Program-made: the position numbers and the translations under genes
Source: CBDUXT01 sp965371245
GTDB taxonomy: Bacteria; Planctomycetota; Phycisphaerae; UBA1845
Length of the DNA: 64,000 nucleotides
Direction of reading: 5' to 3'
Assembly: GCA_965371245.1 (NCBI GenBank)
Contig: CBDUXT010000016.1
Coordinates: forward strand, 1-64,000
Shown: one piece after another, positions 23,997 through 32,123 of the stretch
How the letters are laid out: each line of letters begins with the position of its first letter
Numbering within the stretch: position 1 is the first letter of the stretch
Notes under the pieces: model-generated
The model's database searches: none
Seen by the model: the letters and a program-made list of their open reading frames with translations, nothing else
Told to the model about the DNA's origin: nothing

Positions 23997-25955
23997 ATGA
24001 GCACCCGGAAGGTTCGTCTACAACCCCAGGCTTCCAAAGCCCAGCTCAGCCTCCCCTTTGGCGGGCCGGTTGCGAGGCAAACCACGTTGGCGCCCGGTCC
24101 AAGAGCCAAGCCGAAGAGCAAGATCACCGATGGCCCTCCGAAGGTGCCGGCGCGCCCACGAGCGCCCAAAGCCCGAGGTGCCACGGCCGAAACCCTTGCC
24201 AAACAGCAACGCGAAATCTCCGTCTCCGAGTTCTTCGCCAAGAATCGCCACCTGTTGGGGTTCGACAACAAGCGAAAAGCGCTCCTGACGACTGTCAAGG
24301 AGGCGGTGGACAACAGCCTCGACGCCTGCGAAGAGGGCGGCATCCTTCCCGACATCGACATCGCCATCCGCCAGACCGATCAGGATCGGTTCCGGGTCAC
24401 CGTTCGCGACAACGGTCCGGGCATCGTAAAGGCACAGATCCCCAACATCTTCGGGAAGCTTCTCTACGGCTCCAAGTTCCACCGACTCAAGATGTCGCGT
24501 GGACAGCAGGGCATCGGCATCAGTGCGGCCGGTATGTACGGGCTGATCACCACCGGCAAGCCCATCCACATCATCAGCCGCACAGGCCCAAAGGCGCAGG
24601 CCCACGATTACACGCTCGCCATCGACACCAAAAAGAACAAGCCGGACATCATCCGTGACGCGACGATCGAGGTGGATTGGCCCCGCGGCACACAGGTGAC
24701 GATCCACCTTCAGGCCGCCTACAACAAGGGCCGTCAGAGCGTGGACGAGTACGTCGAGCTGACCGCCATCGCCAACCCTCATACGCGCTTCAGCTTTCAC
24801 CCACCAACCGGCCCCACCGTCGAGTTCCCCCGAGGCACGGAAACACTGCCCGAGGAAACCAGCGAGATCAAACCTCACCCCTACGGCATCGAACTGGGTA
24901 CGTTTATCAAGATGCTCAAGGAGACCGACGCCAAGAAGGTGGGCGGGTTTCTTGCGGGCGAATTCTCTCGCGTTAGCTCGGCCGTAGCGAAGAAGGTGTG
25001 CGGTACCGCCGGTATTACGCCCAACACCTGGGTAAGCGGAATCACGCCGCCGGTGGCCGAGAGGCTCTACCGCGCCCTACAGGAAACCAAGCTCAAGGCC
25101 CCATCGACAAACTGCCTGGCCCCCATGGGCGCCGAGACGATCCTGACGGGGCTGCTCAAGGAGATCAAAGCCGAGTTCTACACGGCCAGCACGCGACCGC
25201 CCAGTGTCTATCGCGGCAACCCCTTTCAGATCGAGGTGGGTTTGGCCTATGGCGGCGAACTGGGCTCCGATCATCGCGACGGCGACACCGACGATGACGA
25301 AAAACCCGGCCGGGCGCAGGCCCGCGTCATCCGCTTCGCCAACCGCGTGCCGCTGCTCTATCAGCAAAGCTCCTGCACGACGTTCAAGGCCGTCACCGAA
25401 ATCAAGTGGAACAACTACGGGTTGTCCCAGTCCACCGGTTCTCTCCCTCAGGCGCCGATCGTCATCTTCGTCCATATGGCCAGTGTGTGGGTTCCCTTCA
25501 TCTCCGAGGGGAAGGAAGCCATCGCCGACTACGACGAGATTCGCAAGGAAGTCAAACTCGGCATCGCCGAATGCGGCCGGCGGCTGGGCATCCTGCTTCG
25601 GCGCAAGCGCAAGAAGGCGACCTATGCCAAGCGCCGCGACGTGTTCACGCGGTACATCAATGAGGTGGTCGAAGCGACACGCGCGCTCACAACGATCAAC
25701 AAGGAGGACTTCCGCCGATCGCTGGTGGAGCTGTCGCGGGCCTACACCGCCCAGGCCGACATGGAGTTCGACGAACACGGCAAAATCATCAAGAAGAGCC
25801 GGCACGTCGGCAACGAACTGGGCCTCGCGGACACGGTGGTGGTCGATCGAGACACCGAGTCGCCCGATCCGACGGCACTATTCGCGGGGAGCAAGAAGCC
25901 GAAGAAGGGCAAGAAAAAGGCGCGCGCCGGAAAGACCAGGCGCAAGAACGGCTAG
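23997..25955 (+). CDS. top6B: DNA topoisomerase VI subunit B
   Basis: 652 residues from the ATG at 23997 (GGAG upstream; another ATG at 23976). After a basic, probably disordered ~65-residue extension, the GHKL ATPase motifs appear: EAVDNSLDACEEGG (~101), VRDNGPGI (~137) and SRGQQGIGISAAGMYG (~169). An H2TH-like segment (KKVCGTAGITPNTWVSGITPPVAERL) and the transducer domain follow (YRGNPFQIEVGLAYGG; RFANRVPLLYQQSSC; WNNYGLSQSTG). The C-terminus is Lys/Arg-rich. Topo VI is archaeal in origin and rare in bacteria. The Spo11-like A subunit, which carries the catalytic tyrosine and usually sits next door, is absent from this window. Its position beside dnaA and gyrB is notable. Confidence 0.93.
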   Translation: MSTRKVRLQPQASKAQLSLPFGGPVARQTTLAPGPRAKPKSKITDGPPKVPARPRAPKARGATAETLAKQQREISVSEFFAKNRHLLGFDNKRKALLTTVKEAVDNSLDACEEGGILPDIDIAIRQTDQDRFRVTVRDNGPGIVKAQIPNIFGKLLYGSKFHRLKMSRGQQGIGISAAGMYGLITTGKPIHIISRTGPKAQAHDYTLAIDTKKNKPDIIRDATIEVDWPRGTQVTIHLQAAYNKGRQSVDEYVELTAIANPHTRFSFHPPTGPTVEFPRGTETLPEETSEIKPHPYGIELGTFIKMLKETDAKKVGGFLAGEFSRVSSAVAKKVCGTAGITPNTWVSGITPPVAERLYRALQETKLKAPSTNCLAPMGAETILTGLLKEIKAEFYTASTRPPSVYRGNPFQIEVGLAYGGELGSDHRDGDTDDDEKPGRAQARVIRFANRVPLLYQQSSCTTFKAVTEIKWNNYGLSQSTGSLPQAPIVIFVHMASVWVPFISEGKEAIADYDEIRKEVKLGIAECGRRLGILLRRKRKKATYAKRRDVFTRYINEVVEATRALTTINKEDFRRSLVELSRAYTAQADMEFDEHGKIIKKSRHVGNELGLADTVVVDRDTESPDPTALFAGSKKPKKGKKKARAGKTRRKNG

Positions 25956-26337
25956 TGCTTCGGCACACATCAAGATTCGACGTACAGGGAGCGGTAGGTA
26001 ATCCGTGCCGCCGGCGGGCGACTCATGATGGCCAAGAGAAGCCTGAGCAAGGCCATGAGGAAGAACCCCGACAAGGACCAGGTTCTGTCTGAAAGTCCCG
26101 GAGTAGCTACCCGCGGCGGCACCGACGGGTCGCACCTCATCGGGAAAGAGAATCGCTCGACCGCGGTCGGTTTGCTCAAGGTGATTCTTCAGACAGAGCT
26201 TAGTGCTCCGACACATGTGATTTGATGGGTGGTCTGGGTAAGCGGCAGCTTGCCCGTGCATGTGATCGGAAGAGCACGGGCAAACGAGTTTGCCCATGCC
26301 ACCTCGCGGCATCCATCGAATGAGTCGTGTCGCAGCA
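25956..26337. other. Gene-free stretch after top6B with a REPIN
   Basis: No convincing gene. A minus-strand frame at 25970-26179 ends in a possible helix (FFLMALLRLLLAIM) but lacks other support. The right part is the repeat pair described next. Confidence 0.4.
26227..26303. repeat. REPIN, GGGCAAAC type
   Basis: GGGTGGTCTGGGTAAGCGGC with AGCTTGCCCGTGCA faces GCACGGGCAAACGAGTTTG and CCCATGCCACC. The outer ends GGGTGG and CCATGCCACC are inverted copies, as in the transposase-linked REPs; the stems differ. Confidence 0.7.
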
Positions 26338-27834
26338 CTAGCACCCGCCGCGGAGGAACGTGCCGACGGTGCGGAACAGGATGATCAGGTCCAGCTCGAA
26401 CGACATGTGTTTGAGATAGTAGAGGTCGAACTGTGTCTTGCGGCGTGCATCCTCGATCGACGACCCGTAGCGGAAGCTGATTTGCGCCCACCCCGTGATA
26501 CCCGGCTTGACCAGGTGACGCTGGGCATAGAACGGCAGGTGTTCCGAGAGATCGCGAACGAAGTCGGGTCGCTCCGGTCTTGGGCCGACGATCGACATCC
26601 TTCCGAGCAGCGCATCGTAGAGCTGGGGCAGTTCGTCGAGCCGGGTTCGACGCAGAAACCGACCGACACGGGTCACGCGCGGATCGTTGGGAGAAGACCA
26701 GACGCTCTTGCCGTTTTCCGCATCGATCCGCATCGTCCGGAACTTATGCAGCCGGAAGACGCGCCCATTTTGCCCGACGCGATCCTGCGAATAGAACACC
26801 GGTCCGCCGTCGCACAGCTTGATGGCGATCGCGATGATCGGCCACAGCGCCGCGGTCAGACAGAGACCGGTCGCAGCCAGGATCAGGTCCATGATGCGTT
26901 TGAGCGTGGCGTGCTGGTCGCAGTGAACCTTCAGGTCGGCCGAAAGAAACCAGGCCGGCGTGATCTCGTCGATGAGAATCTGCCCGGTCGCCTTCTCGTA
27001 GAATGTTGCTTCGTTGGTCACACGGCATCCGCGTTGCAGACATGGCCCCATCCACGACATCACGGACGCTTCGCGCGCCACGCCGTCACTGACCACGATG
27101 TCGGTTACGCCAAGACGGCCCAATTCATCGATCTGGTCCGCGATGGATCCGACACAGGGCTTACGATGCGGTGCCGAGGACTGCTCGGTGCCGGGGACCG
27201 CGTAACCGACGAATCGGTATTCGTGCAATAGCCCCTCCGCCTGAGCGGCGACGAGCGAGTCGTACAACTCGCGCGTGCCGACGACCAGCAGACCGCAGTG
27301 AACCTGGTGGGCAACCCACCACGCCGCGAGCCGCACGGAAACACCGCAGGCGCAGAACATCGACATCGCCAGCCCCGACACGCGCCGACTAACGGTGGCA
27401 TACATGATCACGTAGATCACGGCGTAGGCGATCACGGTGGCCGTTGTCGTGGTAAGCAACATCCGCGTCAGCGTTCGCGAGCGGCTCATGAAGGTTTCGC
27501 GCTCGTAGAGGCCGAAGACGAGGCTGGCCAAGATCAGTGCGAACGCGAAGATCGACAGCGCCTCCCACAGCGCAATGTGGCGGGTCTCCAGCAGGCCGGG
27601 CGGCGGGAAGACCCAATAGGCGACGTAGACAGCGACAGCGATGATGGCGGTATCAAGAAGAAGCCAGGTCGATGGGGGCAACCCGAGCACGACCCGCCCG
27701 ACGGCGCGCAGTCCGCGTTGCCATAGGGGCGGGGTGCCGGCAGGGCGCACCAGCCCGCGTCCCGCGGGCAAGGCGCCGATTCGAGGCGCGGCGACGGTAT
27801 GGCCGTCGGCGCCGGCCGTCATCTGTGTGGACAC
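26338..27834 (-). CDS. Polyprenyl-phosphate sugar phosphotransferase
   Basis: 498 residues. GTG start at 27834 with GGAG 7 bases upstream. Four or five N-terminal helices (~55-180) are followed by a Rossmann-like domain (GLLVVGTRELYDSLVAA). The C-terminal bacterial sugar transferase domain (~305-498) has KRIMDLILAATGLCLTAALWPIIAIAIKL, FYSQDRVGQNGRVFRLHKFRTM, RRTRLDELPQLYDALLG, MSIVGPRPERPDFV and KPGITGWAQISFRYG. It attaches the first sugar-1-phosphate to undecaprenyl phosphate to start exopolysaccharide or O-antigen synthesis. Other polymer genes are not adjacent; the UXS and aminotransferase genes lie 20 kb away. Confidence 0.92.
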   Translation of the reverse strand: MSTQMTAGADGHTVAAPRIGALPAGRGLVRPAGTPPLWQRGLRAVGRVVLGLPPSTWLLLDTAIIAVAVYVAYWVFPPPGLLETRHIALWEALSIFAFALILASLVFGLYERETFMSRSRTLTRMLLTTTTATVIAYAVIYVIMYATVSRRVSGLAMSMFCACGVSVRLAAWWVAHQVHCGLLVVGTRELYDSLVAAQAEGLLHEYRFVGYAVPGTEQSSAPHRKPCVGSIADQIDELGRLGVTDIVVSDGVAREASVMSWMGPCLQRGCRVTNEATFYEKATGQILIDEITPAWFLSADLKVHCDQHATLKRIMDLILAATGLCLTAALWPIIAIAIKLCDGGPVFYSQDRVGQNGRVFRLHKFRTMRIDAENGKSVWSSPNDPRVTRVGRFLRRTRLDELPQLYDALLGRMSIVGPRPERPDFVRDLSEHLPFYAQRHLVKPGITGWAQISFRYGSSIEDARRKTQFDLYYLKHMSFELDLIILFRTVGTFLRGGC

Positions 27835-28125
27835 TCAGTATCTCCGTAAGGCTACGCCGAATGCATCGGTCGCCCGTGGTCGGCACCTGAGTTATCGGGA
27901 CCGGGATGGTACCCGGCCGCGACCCGGCGCAGCGCCCGATAACGATTGAACATGGCGCCATCCGCGACCGTCCGCCGGCTTGCCCGATTTCGACGGCGTG
28001 TCTGCCGGTTTTTTTGGACCAGAAGCGCGCATGCACTCCCGATGTACATGCGACAGATATTCTTTCCTGGGGTGAGGTCCGAAAGGCCAGGGCCGGCAAG
28101 CGAGGACTTTGCATTGGTCATCGTC

Positions 28126-28914
28126 ATGAAAACCAAAACGATCTCAACGGCCGTGGTGCTGCTCCTGATCGTCGGCTCATGCTGCCGCACGAAGAAGCCC
28201 GTCGAAGAGTGGACGATGCGACCGGTCGCTCTTTGGACTGCGGTCTCGACGGCGCCCATTCATCCCGTGCGAAACGGGTATCGCATTCTGGTGCCGCAAC
28301 CCACGGAAGGAATCTTTCCTGCAACCCTGGCCATCACGGCGGTCGCCATCGAGGATCCGGCCTTGGGCGAGCATGAGGACGGTGACGCCGGTGCCGGCGA
28401 CATCACCGTTGCCGGCGAGCCATATCTGCCCCCGCACCCCAAGAACGAGTTTTTGGACTGGAACTCCGCGCTCGACAACCTGATGGCGGTCAGTGAAGTG
28501 TTCCCGATCGTGTCGCGTGATCTGGGTGGCGGGACGGCCGAGCCCGAGCAGATTCTGGCCGCTTTCCGCGCCCTGCACGGCAAGCTCGGCGTGATCTACG
28601 CGGCCAACGAGTTGAGCCGGACCCAGACCGAGATGTTCGGTGTCCTCTATCATGTGGATTCCGGAGACAGGCTCGCGTCACTTCACGCCGAGGCGTGGTC
28701 GGAAAACCCGGACCCGAACACACCGGGTGATCTCTGGGTGAACGATTCCCGCGCCATAGCGCGGGTGCGCTTCGCCGAGATTCTTCACGCCTGCATCCGC
28801 GATCTGATTCTGAACGACAAGCCTGCCCAGATCGAGACGCCGACCGGCTGGACGCCGACCGGTCCCGTTCGACCCGTCGAATGGCCGCCCCGGAGCTTCG
28901 GCACCGGACGATAG
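28126..28914 (+). CDS. Lipoprotein of unknown function
   Basis: 262 residues. The signal peptide MKTKTISTAVVLLLIVGSCC has a lipobox (VGSC) with the lipidated Cys at about 19, immediately followed by a second Cys. The mature part is acidic, with no recognised domain: RPVALWTAVSTAPIHPVRNGYRILVP, a short Asp/Gly/Glu segment (EHEDGDAGAGD), then a helical C-terminal half (EQILAAFRALHGKLGVIYAANEL; RVRFAEILHACIRDLIL). I chose the ATG at 28126 because it starts the signal sequence; the frame is open upstream to 27946. It precedes the VanZ-like gene on the same strand. Confidence 0.7.
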   Translation: MKTKTISTAVVLLLIVGSCCRTKKPVEEWTMRPVALWTAVSTAPIHPVRNGYRILVPQPTEGIFPATLAITAVAIEDPALGEHEDGDAGAGDITVAGEPYLPPHPKNEFLDWNSALDNLMAVSEVFPIVSRDLGGGTAEPEQILAAFRALHGKLGVIYAANELSRTQTEMFGVLYHVDSGDRLASLHAEAWSENPDPNTPGDLWVNDSRAIARVRFAEILHACIRDLILNDKPAQIETPTGWTPTGPVRPVEWPPRSFGTGR

Positions 28915-28970
28915 CCATAGGCAAGGGGTTTGCAGACGAGCCCACGGAGCCCAACCGGCGGGTCAGTATC

Positions 28971-30575
28971 ATGAGCATGCTTCGGATCCGTCAGGGCGTG
29001 GTCGCGTTTCTGGTTCGCCATTGCGTCGAAGCCCTGACCGTGGCTGTGGTCCTGTTCGTGCTTCAGACCGGGCTGGTGCCGTTCGACTTTTCCGCCGACC
29101 CCGCCAAGACCGGGAACGACTCACTCTTCGAGACGTCGGTCGGTCGCCTTACGGTCGCCGACATCGTAAGCAACATCTTCCTCTACGTGCCGCTCGGCGC
29201 GATGTTGAACTGGTCGTTCCAGCGTCGCTTCTCCGGCCGAGAACGCCTGGCGCCGTTGGTCCTCTCGCTCGGAACGGCCGCAGCCCTGAGCTTCGGCATC
29301 GAGTGGCTTCAGTCCTTTTCGCCGGCGCGGGTCTCGTCGTTGATTGACCTGGTAAGCAACGTGTTGGGTGCCATCCTGGGTGTCTGCCTGACGTCGGTGA
29401 GCCGACTGATCCTGCCGCCCATCGTCTCGGCGGCCGTCATGGAGTTTCGCATCCGACCCGAGGCCGCACTCTTAAAGACCTATACGCTGCTCCTTGTCGT
29501 GTTCGCCGCGATGCCGTTTTCCTTTTCGCTCGAAATGGGAAGCCTGAAACGGTCCGTCGGTGAAACGGTGTTCGTTCCCTTTACCGACAGCGCGGCCTAC
29601 ACGGTTCCTGAGACCCTCGACGGGGTCGAAGCGATCGACATGGACGTCCGGTCCGCTCAGCTTCTTGCGTGGCGACGACTCAAACGCGTCTCGCGCTGGA
29701 CGGCGGAGTGTGTTTCCTTCGCGGTCTTCGCGTGGCTCTTGCAGATCCTTCTGCGTGACGACTATCGGTTCAGCCTGCGCGCGGCACGGAGCCTCGTGTG
29801 TTGGCTGGGGGGGCTATTGGCCGTGGGGATGAGCCTGCTGCAACTGCCGATCGTCTCACGGGTCTGCGACGTCACCGACATCCTCTTTCGCCTGTTGGGC
29901 TTGTGCGTGGGACTCGTCGTTCGGGCGACCTACCTGCGAGAGGTCCGGGAACTTGCACCCGGCTTACTGAGATTGCGCTGGCGGCGATACGCCAAGTTGG
30001 GCTGCTTTGCCACTGCGGGCTACATCTTCTACACCGGCGTGATTCCACTGACCTTCGCGGCCAACGACCGCAGCTTCTCATCGGCCGTCAGCTCCGAGGC
30101 GTTCCTTCCTTTCTTCGCCTACTTCGTGGCTCGCTTCGACATCATGATGGATGATGCGATGGAGAAGTTCGCCACCTATGCGGTCTTTTCGGCGCTGATG
30201 GCCACCTGCCTCACGGGAGCCGTCGGCGCCCGCGCGCGCGTACGTTTTTCCCCGATCCTCGCGGCGGGCCTGACGCTTGCTTGTACGATCGAACTGATCC
30301 AAATCTACGTCCCCGTCCGCGTCCCGAGCCTGACGGATCTGATCCTTGCCGGCGTCGGCTGCGTCGCCGGCGTGGTGGTTCACGCACATGTGGCCGGCCT
30401 CTCCGTTGCGACTCACGTCCCCGTCGGCACGGACAGCGCGGACGCCCCCGGCGACGGCGTATCCGAACCCGGGCTCTCGCCGCTAGACGCGCTGGTGGCC
30501 GGTCTTGCCGACCCGCATCCCGATGCACCGAAGGAGCATGTGCCGCGTCCGGCGCCGAAGCCCGCCGACTATTGA
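28971..30575 (+). CDS. Double VanZ-like membrane protein
   Basis: 534 residues from the ATG at 28971; an earlier ATG at 28881 would overlap the lipoprotein gene. Two VanZ-like units are visible. The first holds TGLVPFDFSAD, VADIVSNIFLYVPLGAML and FGIEWLQSFSPARVSSLIDLVSNVLGAILG (~20-150). The second has FYTGVIPLTFAANDRSF and TIELIQIYVPVRVPSLTDLILAGVGCVAG (~375-490). Each carries the E-x-x-Q-x-x-x-P-x-R-x-x-S-x-x-D-L pattern. Between them are further helices. VanZ gives low-level teicoplanin resistance in enterococci; its role elsewhere is unknown but envelope-related. The C-terminal tail is Pro/Asp-rich. Confidence 0.8.
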   Translation: MSMLRIRQGVVAFLVRHCVEALTVAVVLFVLQTGLVPFDFSADPAKTGNDSLFETSVGRLTVADIVSNIFLYVPLGAMLNWSFQRRFSGRERLAPLVLSLGTAAALSFGIEWLQSFSPARVSSLIDLVSNVLGAILGVCLTSVSRLILPPIVSAAVMEFRIRPEAALLKTYTLLLVVFAAMPFSFSLEMGSLKRSVGETVFVPFTDSAAYTVPETLDGVEAIDMDVRSAQLLAWRRLKRVSRWTAECVSFAVFAWLLQILLRDDYRFSLRAARSLVCWLGGLLAVGMSLLQLPIVSRVCDVTDILFRLLGLCVGLVVRATYLREVRELAPGLLRLRWRRYAKLGCFATAGYIFYTGVIPLTFAANDRSFSSAVSSEAFLPFFAYFVARFDIMMDDAMEKFATYAVFSALMATCLTGAVGARARVRFSPILAAGLTLACTIELIQIYVPVRVPSLTDLILAGVGCVAGVVVHAHVAGLSVATHVPVGTDSADAPGDGVSEPGLSPLDALVAGLADPHPDAPKEHVPRPAPKPADY

Positions 30576-30875
30576 CTGTCCGCGGATCTGGTAGGGTGCG
30601 TCCCAGGCGCACCTTGGCATTGGGCTTGTCGGATCGGACATGGGCCGTTGGCGTGACGACCGGTTTGCGACATAATGCCAACGGGAGCACGCTCGCCTTT
30701 CTTGTGGCGGTTCATCAGTTGCACGAAGGGAGCCCGAATTGCGGAGTTCGCACGGGCAAGCGCCCGCGGCTCGGCGGGCGAAGAGGACAAGGCTCCCGCG
30801 AAGGCGCGGTTTCGCGGCTCGGTTGTCGTGAGCGCCTTGTAAGATCCTCGATTTGCATCGACCGGGAGCCGACCC
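30576..30875. other. Spacer between the VanZ and transaldolase genes
   Basis: No gene seen. It holds the palindrome GGTGCGTCCCAGGCGCACC (30595-30613) and several CGGCTCG-containing short dyads around 30765-30830. GGGAG at 30864 is the ribosome binding site of the transaldolase. Confidence 0.45.
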
Positions 30876-31994
30876 GTGAGCCATCCCCTTCGGGAACTGT
30901 ACGACCTGGGCCAGTCGATCTGGTGTGACAACCTTAGCAGGCACATGCTCGACACGGGTGAACTCGCCCGATTGATCGACCTGGGTGTCGTGGGTGTGAC
31001 ATCCAACCCGACCATCTTCATGAAGGCCATCACGGGCAGCGCCGACTACGATGCGCGAATCAATCGGCTCTCCGCCGAGGGGCTGGACACGACCGGCATC
31101 TATGAAGGATTGGTGCTGCCCGACATCGCGGACGCGGCCGACCTGCTCAAACCTGTCCACGAAAGAACTGACGGGATCGACGGCTACGTCAGCCTCGAGG
31201 TCAACCCCAAGCTGGCCTACGACACCGACGGCACGATCGAGGAGGCACGGCGGCTGTTCGCGGCTCTGGATCGCCGCAACGTGCTCATCAAGGTGCCCGC
31301 CACGGACGAAGGTCTGCCGGCCATCGAGACGCTGATTGCGGAAGGCATCAACGTCAACGTCACGCTGATCTTCTCCGGGAAGATGCACGAGCGGGTGATG
31401 AACGCATACCTGGCCGGCTTGCGACGGTTCGATCGAGTCGGGGGTGATCTTTCCACCGTGGCGTCGGTCGCCTCGTTTTTTGTCAGCCGCGTCGATACGC
31501 TTGTGGATAAGCGGCTGGAAGAGAGACGCGCGAGCGGTGCGGACGTGGAGGGGCTTCTCGCTCAGGCGGCCATCGCCAACGCCCGGCTCGCCTACGCCCG
31601 GTTTGCAGAGGTCTTCGATCGGGACGGTGATTTTGCGTCCCTGGCGGCCAAAGGGGCACGCGTGCAGCGTCCGCTGTGGGCCAGCACCAGCACGAAAAAC
31701 TCCGCCCACAAAGCCACGATGTATGTGGACGCCCTTGTCGGGCGCGACACCGTCAACACGCTCCCACCGAAGACGTTGCAGGCTGTCCTGGACGGCGGGA
31801 CGGCGTCCATCACCATCGGGGAAGACCTTTCCGTTGCAAAGGGGCAGCTCGACCGCCTTGAAGAACTTGGGATCAGCCTGGACGAGGCGACCGACAAGCT
31901 CCGCGTGGACGGCGTCAACGCCTTCGCCGACTCCTTCGATCAGCTTTTCGCCGACCTCGACCAAAAGCGCGAGCAACTTCGCGCTGTTGGTTAA
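30876..31994 (+). CDS. tal: Transaldolase
   Basis: 372 residues, GTG start with GGGAG about 8 bases upstream. It is the long transaldolase form: SIWCDNLSRHMLDTGELARLI, GVTSNPTIFMKAI, GYVSLEVNPKLAYDT, then NVLIKVPATDEGLPAIETLIAEG, where the Lys of IKVPAT forms the Schiff base. NVTLIFS, VASFFVSRVDTLVDK and PLWASTSTKN follow. It moves a dihydroxyacetone unit between sedoheptulose-7-phosphate and glyceraldehyde-3-phosphate in the non-oxidative pentose phosphate pathway. No other pathway gene is adjacent. Confidence 0.94.
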   Translation: MSHPLRELYDLGQSIWCDNLSRHMLDTGELARLIDLGVVGVTSNPTIFMKAITGSADYDARINRLSAEGLDTTGIYEGLVLPDIADAADLLKPVHERTDGIDGYVSLEVNPKLAYDTDGTIEEARRLFAALDRRNVLIKVPATDEGLPAIETLIAEGINVNVTLIFSGKMHERVMNAYLAGLRRFDRVGGDLSTVASVASFFVSRVDTLVDKRLEERRASGADVEGLLAQAAIANARLAYARFAEVFDRDGDFASLAAKGARVQRPLWASTSTKNSAHKATMYVDALVGRDTVNTLPPKTLQAVLDGGTASITIGEDLSVAKGQLDRLEELGISLDEATDKLRVDGVNAFADSFDQLFADLDQKREQLRAVG

Positions 31995-32123
31995 CACGTT
32001 CGCGATCGTGCATGGCGGCGCGGTGCGCCTTTGACTGGACCATCGCACAGGCCTACCATCCATCAGTCGAACGACCCATTGGGCTCCTGGCCGGCCACGC
32101 GATGTCGCTCGTACCTACCGACC

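Noticed and set aside
25970..26179. Small minus-strand frame with a possible helix after top6B
   Set aside because: No ribosome binding site, overlaps repeat-bearing spacer, and no neighbour that suggests a role.
30483..32063. Long minus-strand open frame opposite transaldolase
   Set aside because: It mirrors the transaldolase gene, has low-complexity Arg/His-rich translation and no family features.
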